Positions 1 through 5,704 of a stretch of DNA of 6,587 nucleotides are shown piece by piece. A model generated the notes under the pieces. It saw only the letters and a program-made list of their open reading frames with translations, made no database searches and was not told where the DNA came from. The stretch covers positions 1 through 6,587 of the forward strand of contig CAKSXP010000101.1 in the NCBI GenBank assembly GCA_934515035.1, read 5' to 3'. Positions within the stretch are counted from its first letter, which is position 1. Each line of letters begins with the position of its first letter. The stretch is from an uncultured Oscillospiraceae bacterium. Lineage in GTDB: Bacteria > Bacillota > Clostridia > Oscillospirales > Oscillospiraceae. Both the position numbers and the translations under genes were made by a program.

Positions 1-15
1 GTCCAGATATATCAT
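1..15 (-). CDS. Start of a probable cysteine desulfurase (class V aminotransferase fold), partial
   Basis: Only the first five codons are present: ATG ATA TAT CTG GAC (Met-Ile-Tyr-Leu-Asp), and the gene then leaves the window. Cysteine desulfurases of the NifS/IscS/Csd type commonly begin with M-I-Y-L-D followed by N-A-A-T-T, so these five residues fit that family. A strong AGGAGG lies 8 nt upstream and overlaps the stop codon of the DUF3343 gene, so the two should be translationally coupled. DUF3343 proteins are described as putative Se/S carriers, and a PLP-dependent sulfur or selenium lyase beside one makes biochemical sense. Five residues cannot prove a family. The call rests on this short match plus context. 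Another ATG at 23..21 meets a stop after three codons and is not the start. Confidence 0.5.
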
Positions 16-23
16 AAAAGCAT

Positions 24-29
24 CCTCCT
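24..29 (-). promoter_or_regulatory. Ribosome binding site of the left-edge gene
   Basis: The minus strand reads AGGAGG, 8 nt before the ATG at 15..13. It begins inside the TAG stop codon of the DUF3343 gene (TAGGAGG). This site selects the ATG at 15 over the nearer, dead-end ATG at 23. Confidence 0.7.
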
Positions 30-282
30 AAAACTCAATTTCATTTACTTCACCGCTGTCATCTTGCAGAAAAACTCTGCCGGGAGAGAGTCCTGCGCCC
101 TTCAAAACAGAGAGCGCCTCCTTCAATCTTCGCTCGGAGACCTTAACGCAATATGCGCACCCGGCGTTTGAAACCGATTGCGGCGCTTTGGTCACCACCG
201 AAGTTATGCCCGCGTTCTCCAGTGCGCGCGCTGACCGCTGCGCATATGTCAGCGATCGGCACATTATCAAGTATTTCAACAT
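28..282 (-). CDS. DUF3343 family protein (putative Se/S carrier-like), 84 aa
   Basis: This is a small cytoplasmic protein of the DUF3343 family (Pfam name: putative Se/S carrier protein-like). It shows the typical N-terminal pattern M-L-K-Y-L-I followed by a helix rich in Ala and Arg, a central N-A-G-C-A-Y-C segment, and a C-terminal helix ending in G-R-V-F. There are three cysteines, Cys8, Cys42 and Cys45, and the last two form a CxxC. I chose the ATG at 282..280 because an AGGAGGG lies 11 nt upstream and because about 80 residues is the usual family length. A longer reading from 333 would add 17 Arg-rich residues that run back into the hairpin and have no ribosome site. The gene is followed directly by a probable cysteine desulfurase start, which suggests a role in persulfide or selenide handling. 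The biochemical role of the family is unproven. Confidence 0.8.
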   Translation of the reverse strand: MLKYLIMCRSLTYAQRSARALENAGITSVVTKAPQSVSNAGCAYCVKVSERRLKEALSVLKGAGLSPGRVFLQDDSGEVNEIEF

Positions 283-293
283 CAAAATATAAA

Positions 294-300
294 CCCTCCT
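294..300 (-). promoter_or_regulatory. Ribosome binding site that sets the DUF3343 start
   Basis: The minus strand reads AGGAGGG, with an 11-nt spacer to the ATG at 282..280. It supports the 84-residue protein over the longer upstream reading. Confidence 0.75.
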
Positions 301-321
301 GAGTCTATGCAGGCGCACAAA

Positions 322-367
322 GCCCCGCGCCAAACAAGCTTACTGTAAGCCAGTTTATGCGCGGGGC
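322..367 (-). terminator. Long nested hairpin between ispF and the DUF3343 gene; possible terminator or attenuator
   Basis: The outer arms GCCCCGCGC (322-330) and GCGCGGGGC (359-367) pair perfectly over 9 bp. Inside them AAAC (332-335) pairs with GTTT (353-356), and GCTTA (338-342) pairs with TAAGC (346-350) around a 3-nt loop. The result is an almost continuous hairpin of 46 nt. In the direction of the genes it is preceded by an A-rich stretch and followed only by TTTGTG, a weak U-tract. On the plus strand the T-rich stretch starts several bases after the stem. It lies 18 nt past the ispF stop, so it most likely marks the end or partial end of the carD-ispD-ispF message. Incomplete termination, with read-through into the DUF3343 gene, is plausible. 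Confidence 0.6.
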
Positions 368-385
368 CTGATTATTGTTTTTGCG

Positions 386-856
386 TCACTCTTCCAGCAG
401 CACGGCCGCGTGCGCGGCAATACCCTGTTTAGCGCCGGTAAAGCCAAGCTTTTCCTCCGTAGTCGCTTTGACGCTGATCCTGTTTTCGTTCAAATCAAGT
501 ATCTTTGCGAGCTTTTCTCTCATTGCGGGGATATAGGGCGCGAGCTTAGGCGTCTGGGCTATGACTGTGCAGTCAATATTTGAAATCGAATATCCAGCAG
601 AAATGATCCTTTTATACGCGATTGACAGCAGTACACAGCTGTCGATCCCCTCGTACCGGGGATCGTCATCCGGAAACATCTGTCCGATATCGCCAAGCGC
701 GGCAGCGCCAAGTATGGCGTCTATTATCGCATGGACGAGCACATCTGCGTCGGAGTGACCCAATAATCCCACTTCACTGGGGATAGCCACGCCTCCGATC
801 ACCATACGCCGCCCCTCTTCAAGACGATGAACGTCATACCCATGTCCTATTCGCAC
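386..856 (-). CDS. ispF: 2-C-methyl-D-erythritol 2,4-cyclodiphosphate synthase (IspF), 156 aa
   Basis: IspF converts CDP-methylerythritol 2-phosphate to methylerythritol cyclodiphosphate with release of CMP, in the MEP isoprenoid pathway. It is a cytoplasmic homotrimer. The family metal ligands are visible: Asp8 and His10 in G-Y-D-V-H, and His42 in D-V-L-V-H. Gly33-His34-Ser35-Asp36 (loop G-H-S-D-A-D) and G-D-I-G-Q-M-F-P-D around Asp56 are also family signatures. The C-terminal half has [10 protein letters not shown]. At 156 residues it is full length. The start is GTG (856..854), supported by GGGAGG 7 nt upstream. It overlaps the end of ispD by 10 bp, so translation is probably coupled. The order carD-ispD-ispF is also known from mycobacteria. 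Confidence 0.97.
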   Translation of the reverse strand: MRIGHGYDVHRLEEGRRMVIGGVAIPSEVGLLGHSDADVLVHAIIDAILGAAALGDIGQMFPDDDPRYEGIDSCVLLSIAYKRIISAGYSISNIDCTVIAQTPKLAPYIPAMREKLAKILDLNENRISVKATTEEKLGFTGAKQGIAAHAAVLLEE

Positions 857-1578
857 AGTTCCGCCTCCCTCTGACGAAGAATTATCCGTGCAAGATCAAT
901 ATCGCGCGGCGTTGTAAGCTTTATATTGTCAGCGTCTCCCGTTACAAGCCGCACCGGCATTCCCAGTTCCTCAACGGCGGAACAATCATCCGTTATTGCA
1001 AGTTCATTTTCAGCGGCCGCTGTCAGCGCGCACTTTATTATATCCGGCAAAAACACCTGGGGTGTCTGTACTGCAAACACATTGTCTCTTACGGGAGTGG
1101 TCTCAACCACTCCGCCCGCCGCAAGCTTTATGGTGTCATTAACCGGAACGGCGGGAGCCGCAGCGTCAAATTTTGCCGCACATTGCACGACACTCTCTAT
1201 CAGTTCGCCTGTCACAAAGGGCCGCGCCCCATCGTGTATGCCGATAAGCTTTGCTTCCCCTGAAGCCTCCATAACTCCGGCGAGCGCCGAATGGAGTCTG
1301 TCGCTGCCTCCGATGAGGAACTTATTGGCCTTTTCTATGCCGTATTCCATGCACAAAGCCGCGCATTTCTCGATCAGATCGTCCCTCGTGACAACTATTA
1401 TCTCATCAACGGCTTCGCATTTCTCAAACGCCAGCAGCGTTCTTGCGATCACCGGCATGCCCCCGAGCTCGAGAAGCAGCTTGTCCTCGCCCATGCGGCT
1501 TGAATTTCCCGCTGCGACCACGACCATTGAACAAAACGGGCGTCTGATTTTTTTTATTGTATCTGACAGTATGGACAT
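847..1578 (-). CDS. ispD: 2-C-methyl-D-erythritol 4-phosphate cytidylyltransferase (IspD), 243 aa
   Basis: IspD joins CTP to methylerythritol 4-phosphate, giving CDP-methylerythritol, the step two before IspF in the MEP pathway. The nucleotide-binding loop A-A-G-N-S-S-R-M-G (22-30) carries Arg28, and Lys33 follows; these match the catalytic Arg20 and Lys27 of the E. coli enzyme. Further signatures are H-D-G-A-R-P-F (115-121), V-P-V-N-D-T-I-K (144-151), Arg164 before V-Q-T-P-Q, T-D-D-C-S-A (196-201) and D-N-I-K (217-220). The ATG at 1578..1576 has GGAGG 9 nt upstream and lies 19 nt after the carD stop. This start gives a 17-residue basic extension before the usual beginning. The alternative Met18 has no ribosome site, so the longer form is preferred. 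Confidence 0.96.
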   Translation of the reverse strand: MSILSDTIKKIRRPFCSMVVVAAGNSSRMGEDKLLLELGGMPVIARTLLAFEKCEAVDEIIVVTRDDLIEKCAALCMEYGIEKANKFLIGGSDRLHSALAGVMEASGEAKLIGIHDGARPFVTGELIESVVQCAAKFDAAAPAVPVNDTIKLAAGGVVETTPVRDNVFAVQTPQVFLPDIIKCALTAAAENELAITDDCSAVEELGMPVRLVTGDADNIKLTTPRDIDLARIILRQREAELCE

Positions 1579-1597
1579 CTATCTTAACCTCCGCCAG

Positions 1598-2077
1598 TCA
1601 CGCCATTGCGCCTTCTATCCGCTGCTCGACCTCTTCATAGGTGCATTGTATTGAAAGGACGATCTCCGAGATCAGTATCTGCTTTGCGGAATGAAGCATT
1701 TTTCTCTCTCCCGTGGAAAGGCCCTTTTCCCTGTCCCTCAACAGCAGCCCCTTTATAACGGATGCAACTTCTATCAGGTTTCCGGTTCTGAGCTTTTCCA
1801 TATTCTCACGATAGCGCTTGTTCCAGTTTGCGGTCATATTGACCTCTATATCCGGTATGGCGCACAAAACACGCTCGGCCTCGTCCGCGCTGATTATCGG
1901 GCGCACGCCGACTTTATCAGCGGCTTCCACCGGGATCTTTACTCTCATATCTCCGTTCGGCAGCTTCAGGATATAATATTCACGCTTTTTCCCGTCTACC
2001 CTCTGGATCTCAAATCCGGCTATAACACCGGCGCCATGCAGCGGATGAGTTACCATATCTCCGACATTGTAGTTCAA
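1598..2077 (-). CDS. carD: CarD/CdnL-family RNA polymerase-binding transcription regulator, 159 aa
   Basis: CarD/CdnL proteins bind the RNA polymerase beta subunit through an N-terminal Tudor-like domain and stabilise open complexes, especially at rRNA promoters, through a C-terminal helical domain. Here residues 1-60 give V-G-D-M-V-T-H-P-L-H-G-A-G-V-I and the strand-rich Y-Y-I-L-K-L-P. Residues 80-150 give N-W-N-K-R-Y followed by helices with L-S-T-G-E-R-K-M-L. Trp85 matches the wedge tryptophan (Trp85/86) of mycobacterial and Thermus CarD. The start chosen is TTG at 2077..2075, with AAGGGGG 9 nt upstream and a family-like N-terminus M-N-Y-N-V-G-D. A reading from the TTG at 2128 is unlikely because the predicted transcription start falls at about 2126. 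The gene leads an operon with ispD and ispF. Confidence 0.9.
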   Translation of the reverse strand: MNYNVGDMVTHPLHGAGVIAGFEIQRVDGKKREYYILKLPNGDMRVKIPVEAADKVGVRPIISADEAERVLCAIPDIEVNMTANWNKRYRENMEKLRTGNLIEVASVIKGLLLRDREKGLSTGERKMLHSAKQILISEIVLSIQCTYEEVEQRIEGAMA

Positions 2078-2086
2078 GTCTCCCAG

Positions 2087-2093
2087 CCCCCTT
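2087..2093 (-). promoter_or_regulatory. Ribosome binding site that sets the carD start
   Basis: The minus strand reads AAGGGGG, with a 9-nt spacer to the TTG at 2077..2075. The match to the 16S tail is imperfect. It still fits better than anything upstream of the in-frame TTG at 2128 or the ATG at 2056. Confidence 0.6.
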
Positions 2094-2132
2094 AAATTGC
2101 CATATACCGAAAATGCATACCTTCTCAAAGAT

Positions 2133-2161
2133 ATTATATACTAATACAGTTTTTTTAGCAA
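2133..2161 (-). promoter_or_regulatory. Sigma-A-type promoter for carD-ispD-ispF
   Basis: On the minus strand a -35 box TTGCTA (2161..2156, 4 of 6 consensus bases) is followed by a 17-bp spacer and a perfect -10 box TATAAT (2138..2133). The predicted transcription start is G or A at 2126/2125. That gives a leader of about 48 nt to the carD TTG at 2077. The spacer carries an A-tract next to the -35 box. The site sits just after the terminator of the upstream operon, as expected for a new transcription unit. Confidence 0.8.
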
Positions 2162-2185
2162 GTTAAATCATCTATATAAATAAAG

Positions 2186-2233
2186 TTTGCAAGAAAAAAG
2201 AAGCGCATATCTGCGCTTCTTTTTTCTTGCAAA
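2186..2233 (-). terminator. Intrinsic terminator after ispH-rpsA (22-bp perfect stem)
   Basis: The arms 2186-2207 and 2212-2233 are perfect reverse complements over 22 bp, with a 4-nt loop (2208-2211). The stem has a GC-rich core (AAGCGCA/TGCGCTT) flanked by A6 and T6 runs and CTTGCAAA. On the minus strand the core stem is followed by a T6 run, so it fits a rho-independent terminator 17 nt after the rpsA stop. Because of its symmetry it would work in either direction. Confidence 0.88.
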
Positions 2234-2250
2234 TTGTAATCGGGCGATAA

Positions 2251-3594
2251 TTATTCAGCGTCCTCGATATCAGGGATGATTCCCTTTGCTTCTCCGGTCG
2301 CGGAGATCTCATAGACGAGAGCGTCATCCTCTGCGACGGGCTCTTCAACTATGCGCTCCTCAACTTCTCTGCGAGCGGGAGCCGGTTCGGGCTCGGACAG
2401 CGCGCGGATGGAGAGAGAGATCTTCTGCTTTTCGTTGTCGATGTTGGTGATTTTTGCATCGACGGTCTCGCCGACAGTCAGAACCTCTTCGGGCTTTCCG
2501 ATGCGGCGGTTTGCGATCTGAGAAATATGGATGAGGCCGTCAACGCCGGGCATGACCTCGGCAAACACGCCGAAGGGCATGAGCTTGACGATAGAGACGG
2601 TAGCAACGTCGCCGACATTGTAAGTGTTGGTGAACTTGAGCCAGGGGTTCTCGTTGGGATCCTTGTAGCCGAGGGATATCTTGCGCTTTTCTTTATCAAA
2701 GCTGATGACATAAACGTCGATCTCATCGCCGATGTTCAGAACGTCAGAGGGCTGCTTGATGCGCTGCCAGCTAAGCTCGGAAACATGGACCATTCCGTCA
2801 ATGCCGCCGATGTCCACAAATGCGCCGTAGCTGGTCATGGACTTGACGGTGCCGTGGTAACGGCTGCCGACTTCGATCTCATTCCAGATCTTCTCGGCCT
2901 TCTCACGGCGCTCCTTATAGGTGACGGCGCGAATGCTGCCGACAACGCGGCGGCGGCCGCGGTTGACCTCATTGATCTTGAGGCGGACCTTCTTGCCGAC
3001 GAGCTCAGACATGGGAACGTCTCTCCCGAGGCCGGACTGTGACGCGGGAACGAAAACGCGGATGCCGCGAATAGTGACAACGACGCCGCCCTTGTTCTCT
3101 TCGGTCACGGTGCCTTCAACAACAGTGCCGTCCTCTGCTGCCTGCTCAATGTCTGCCCAGTTCTTGACTGCATCCAGACGCTTCTTGGAGAGCTTGACAG
3201 TGCCTTCAACGTCGTTAACGCGAACAACGCAAGCCTGAATGGTATCGCCGACCTTGACGACATCCTCGATCTTGACGTCGGGATCGTCGGTGAACTCGGA
3301 CACAGGAATGTAACCGGAATGCTTAGTGCCCAGATCAACGCTGATTTCGGTGTTGGTGATAGCGGCAACTACGCCGGTAACAGTGTCTCCGTTATATATC
3401 GTCTTGATAGAATCTTCAAGCAATTCGTCAAAAGTCTTTTCCGAGTCGGGCTTTTCGACTACGGGCACTTCAGCGACGGGCTCCTCCTGTGCGGGTATTT
3501 CTACCTCTGCTGCCGCTTCGGCAGTTTCAGCCGCGGGGGCCTCTGTAATTTCCTTCTGGGTTTCGATTTCTTCGATCTTGATTTCGTCGCTCAT
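2251..3594 (-). CDS. rpsA: Possible separately translated ribosomal protein S1 from an internal in-frame start, 447 aa
   Basis: This is an alternative product of the fusion gene, not an extra reading frame. The ATG at 3594..3592 (Met280 of the fusion) begins M-S-D-E-I-K, which looks like a normal S1 N-terminus. It is preceded by AAAGGAGG with an 11-nt spacer. The product would hold the acidic linker, four S1 domains and the acidic tail, a usual size for Gram-positive S1-like proteins. S1 helps mRNA bind to the 30S subunit and is normally needed in much larger amounts than IspH, so a separate start would make sense. The Shine-Dalgarno bases also encode K-E-V, residues common at the IspH C-terminus, so the match could be partly accidental. 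Confidence 0.5.
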   Translation of the reverse strand: MSDEIKIEEIETQKEITEAPAAETAEAAAEVEIPAQEEPVAEVPVVEKPDSEKTFDELLEDSIKTIYNGDTVTGVVAAITNTEISVDLGTKHSGYIPVSEFTDDPDVKIEDVVKVGDTIQACVVRVNDVEGTVKLSKKRLDAVKNWADIEQAAEDGTVVEGTVTEENKGGVVVTIRGIRVFVPASQSGLGRDVPMSELVGKKVRLKINEVNRGRRRVVGSIRAVTYKERREKAEKIWNEIEVGSRYHGTVKSMTSYGAFVDIGGIDGMVHVSELSWQRIKQPSDVLNIGDEIDVYVISFDKEKRKISLGYKDPNENPWLKFTNTYNVGDVATVSIVKLMPFGVFAEVMPGVDGLIHISQIANRRIGKPEEVLTVGETVDAKITNIDNEKQKISLSIRALSEPEPAPARREVEERIVEEPVAEDDALVYEISATGEAKGIIPDIEDAE

Positions 3595-4431
3595 CTGTTG
3601 TTTTACCTCCTTTATAATCCACGCCGGAGCTGACGCGCCGGCGGTGATACCGATCGTATCAAACCCGCGAAGCGCGGAAATATCGAGTTCGGACGCATTC
3701 TCGATAAACTGAACACAGGCACAGTTATCTTTGCAAATCTCTGCCAGATGGAGGCTGTTTGCGCTGTGCCTGCCGCCAATAACTACCATTGCGCCGCATT
3801 TCTGCGATAGTTCCATTGCCTCTTTTTGTCGGGTGAACGTAGCACCACATATTGTATCAAACAAAACTGCGTTTGTACATATTTTTTTTATTAATTTTTC
3901 GCAAAGGATCAATACCGATTGCGTCTGGGTCGTCTGAAAAACAACGGTGATCGGCAGATCCGGACGTCCGGGAATTTCCGTCAGCCATTTTTCAAGCTCT
4001 TCGGCTGAGGAAAACACATGTGCATTGGCACACCAGCCGCAGATTGCCTCCACCTCCGGGTGGCTCTTTTCGCCGATTATTATGACCTCTCTCCCGTCCG
4101 ACGCCGCATCGGAAACCAGCTTGTGGATATGAGAAACCTTTGGACAGGTACAGTCAATTATCTCGCAGCCCCTGTCCTTAAGCTGTTCAACAGCGTCTTT
4201 TCCAACGCCGTGTGAGCGGATAATAACTCTTGCGTTTTCAGGAATCTCTTCCGCCGAGTCCGCCGTCAGAAGTCCTTTTTCCTCGAGCCTGTTCACAACA
4301 TCTCTGTTATGGATGAGTTCCCCGAGGCACCAGCACGCTCCGTCCTCCTCAAGAGCCCGCTCGGTCATCTTTACCGCACGGCTGACCCCAAAGCAGAACC
4401 CGGCGCTCTTCGCGGTGATCAGCTTAGTCAT
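2251..4431 (-). CDS. ispH: Bifunctional IspH (HMBPP reductase) - ribosomal protein S1 fusion, 726 aa
   Basis: Residues 1-279 are IspH, the [4Fe-4S] enzyme that reduces HMBPP to IPP and DMAPP in the last MEP step. Cluster cysteines Cys13 (A-G-F-C-F-G-V), Cys96 (C-T-C-P) and Cys195 (T-I-C-G-A-T) are present. So are His41, His124 and Glu126 (H-P-E-V-E), Thr167-Thr168 and the H-S-A-N-S loop (222-226). Residues 280-347 are an acidic Ala/Glu/Pro-rich linker. Four S1 RNA-binding domains follow at about 348-418, 435-503, 522-590 and 607-678; the last two are the most canonical (G-x-V, Y-G-A-F-V, V-H-V-S-E). The final 48 residues are an acidic tail. IspH-S1 fusions are known in Clostridia. The ATG has GGAGG 8 nt upstream and overlaps plsC by 8 bp. 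Lys codons differ sharply between the two halves, and an internal start lies at Met280. Confidence 0.96.
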   Translation of the reverse strand: MTKLITAKSAGFCFGVSRAVKMTERALEEDGACWCLGELIHNRDVVNRLEEKGLLTADSAEEIPENARVIIRSHGVGKDAVEQLKDRGCEIIDCTCPKVSHIHKLVSDAASDGREVIIIGEKSHPEVEAICGWCANAHVFSSAEELEKWLTEIPGRPDLPITVVFQTTQTQSVLILCEKLIKKICTNAVLFDTICGATFTRQKEAMELSQKCGAMVVIGGRHSANSLHLAEICKDNCACVQFIENASELDISALRGFDTIGITAGASAPAWIIKEVKQQMSDEIKIEEIETQKEITEAPAAETAEAAAEVEIPAQEEPVAEVPVVEKPDSEKTFDELLEDSIKTIYNGDTVTGVVAAITNTEISVDLGTKHSGYIPVSEFTDDPDVKIEDVVKVGDTIQACVVRVNDVEGTVKLSKKRLDAVKNWADIEQAAEDGTVVEGTVTEENKGGVVVTIRGIRVFVPASQSGLGRDVPMSELVGKKVRLKINEVNRGRRRVVGSIRAVTYKERREKAEKIWNEIEVGSRYHGTVKSMTSYGAFVDIGGIDGMVHVSELSWQRIKQPSDVLNIGDEIDVYVISFDKEKRKISLGYKDPNENPWLKFTNTYNVGDVATVSIVKLMPFGVFAEVMPGVDGLIHISQIANRRIGKPEEVLTVGETVDAKITNIDNEKQKISLSIRALSEPEPAPARREVEERIVEEPVAEDDALVYEISATGEAKGIIPDIEDAE
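3606..3613 (-). promoter_or_regulatory. Internal Shine-Dalgarno inside the ispH-rpsA fusion
   Basis: The minus strand reads AAAGGAGG, a full match to the anti-Shine-Dalgarno core, 11 nt before the in-frame ATG at 3594. It is at least as strong as the ribosome site of any annotated gene in the window. It could direct translation of S1 alone. Confidence 0.55.
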
Positions 4432-5008
4432 TTGCTCTTCCTCCGAGGGCGTTTATACGCTCCATCAGTTCTTCCGACCTGTGCTCAAGCTCTTCCCTGC
4501 CAAGTTTTTCGATATAATATGCCTCGCCGATATGTATTTCGATGCGGTGAAACGGTTTCTTTTTCCTCGGGATATTGACCGGTATAACAGGCACACCGAG
4601 TTTGGAGGCGAGCGATACCGCCCCCCTCTTTGCTGCTCCGCCGTCCTCGGAACTGACACGGGTGCCTTCCGGGAACATCATAACGCGCTCGCCGCCTTTA
4701 AGGTATTTCATGGCGCTTCTTATCGCCCCGATGTCCGTTTCCCCGCGCTTGACAAAGAAAACGCCGCACTTGGCAAGTATCCACCCCAGAATGGGGCGCT
4801 TTGAGAGCTCATACTTTGCCATGAAGTGTATCATTCTCTTTCTTCCAAAAGCAAATGCAATCAGCAGCGGATCGATAAGCGACGAGTGGTTGGCGCAGAT
4901 TATGCAGGCTTCATCGACAATATGCTCTCTTCCATAGACTCTGTATGGCCACAGAACGTGAAAGATCGGCCATAGAATAGCGTAAACGATTTTATATCCG
5001 GTAGTCAT
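4424..5008 (-). CDS. plsC: 1-acyl-sn-glycerol-3-phosphate acyltransferase (PlsC family), 194 aa
   Basis: PlsC-type enzymes transfer an acyl group to lysophosphatidic acid, making phosphatidic acid for membrane lipids at the inner face of the membrane. The catalytic H-x4-D box is N-H-S-S-L-I-D with His41 and Asp46. The F-P-E-G-T-R substrate motif is at 112-117, and V-I-P-V-N-I follows near 140-145. Residues 6-20 are hydrophobic and aromatic and probably form a membrane anchor. At 194 residues it is a compact but complete member. The ATG overlaps the cmk stop as ATGA, with AGGAG 11 nt upstream, and the stop overlaps the ispH start by 8 bp. The exact acyl donor and acceptor cannot be read from sequence. 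The cmk-plsC-ispH order is common in Clostridia. Confidence 0.92.
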   Translation of the reverse strand: MTTGYKIVYAILWPIFHVLWPYRVYGREHIVDEACIICANHSSLIDPLLIAFAFGRKRMIHFMAKYELSKRPILGWILAKCGVFFVKRGETDIGAIRSAMKYLKGGERVMMFPEGTRVSSEDGGAAKRGAVSLASKLGVPVIPVNIPRKKKPFHRIEIHIGEAYYIEKLGREELEHRSEELMERINALGGRAND

Positions 5009-5685
5009 TTGCTGCGTCTCTCCTCTATCAGGCCGCAGAGCTTATCGATCCCCTCCTGCAAGGTCATGCCGGAGTTATCGATCAAAACAGCATCTTCGGC
5101 CGGTCTCAGCGGCGCGGTCTCGCGCTCCGTATCCTGCTTGTCACGGTATGCCAGATCGGCAAGAACCTCTTCAAAGCTGCTTGCGTCGCCCTTTTCCTTC
5201 AATTCGTTATATCTCCTTCTGGCGCGTTCCTCGATCGTCGCCGTCAGGAAGATTTTAAGCTCAGCGTCCGGCATAACGACAGTGCCTATATCGCGTCCGT
5301 CCATAACGACATTGGAGCGTCCGGCAATATCTCTCTGCATTTCCAGCAGATAGGCACGGACCGTCGGCATGGCAGAAACATCGGATGCATATATCGAGCT
5401 TATCGGAGTCCTTATCTCCTCAGATACGTTCTCTCCCCAGAGAAACATGCACTGCACTCCGTTTATATGCTTTATCTCTATCTCAAGCTCAGGAAGCAGG
5501 GCCTTGACCGCATCCGCATCCTTGGATGATATTCCACGTTTCTGTGCGGCCAGTCCGACTGTCCGGTAAATAGCGCCGGTATCAACATAGGTAAATCCCA
5601 TTCTGGACGCAACGCCCTTCGCCAAAGAGCTTTTTCCCGCACCAGAAGGCCCGTCGATGGCTACTCTTATCAGTTTGTTTTCCAT
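5005..5685 (-). CDS. cmk: (d)CMP kinase (cytidylate kinase), 226 aa
   Basis: Cmk phosphorylates CMP and dCMP with ATP, recycling CMP released by RNA turnover and lipid synthesis. IspF here also releases CMP. The P-loop G-P-S-G-A-G-K-S is at 12-19, D-T-G-A-I-Y-R at 35-41, the inserted CMP-binding region with E-E-I-R-T-P at 89-94, and D-G-R-D-I-G-T at 129-135. R-R-R-Y-N-E-L in the lid and Y-R-D-K-Q-D-T-E-R further on complete the family pattern. The length is normal. The ATG at 5685..5683 has GGAG 7 nt upstream and lies 19 nt after the stop of the flavoprotein gene. The stop overlaps plsC by 4 bp. In many Firmicutes cmk stands directly ahead of the S1 gene, as in this operon. Confidence 0.97.
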   Translation of the reverse strand: MENKLIRVAIDGPSGAGKSSLAKGVASRMGFTYVDTGAIYRTVGLAAQKRGISSKDADAVKALLPELEIEIKHINGVQCMFLWGENVSEEIRTPISSIYASDVSAMPTVRAYLLEMQRDIAGRSNVVMDGRDIGTVVMPDAELKIFLTATIEERARRRYNELKEKGDASSFEEVLADLAYRDKQDTERETAPLRPAEDAVLIDNSGMTLQEGIDKLCGLIEERRSK

Positions 5686-5704
5686 TGATGATCTCCGTAT
5701 ATTA

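Noticed and set aside
283..333. Seventeen-residue N-terminal extension of the DUF3343 protein
   Set aside because: It has no ribosome site, it overlaps the hairpin, and it is Arg-rich unlike the family. The ATG at 282 has AGGAGGG upstream.
926..1654. Long plus-strand open frame (242 codons) opposite ispD
   Set aside because: It lies antisense to a full-length ispD with all its catalytic motifs. Its translation is low-complexity Ser/Ala/Thr-rich, it has no ribosome site, and no family is recognisable.
2092..2118. Eight-codon leader ORF (M-H-F-R-Y-M-A-I) ahead of carD, whose stop touches the carD ribosome site
   Set aside because: The GAGAAGG before it is only 1 nt from the ATG, too close to work, and the peptide has no run of regulatory codons. 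Probably chance.
2434..2480. Possible frameshift or break in the S1 region, suggested by open frames in other phases
   Set aside because: The main frame runs unbroken through four S1 domains to the stop at 2251. The other frames are side effects of codon bias.
2527..3042. Plus-strand open frame (171 codons) opposite the S1 domains
   Set aside because: Its Asp/Ala/Leu-rich content is the mirror of the biased S1 codons. It has no promoter or ribosome site, and the sense strand is clearly coding.
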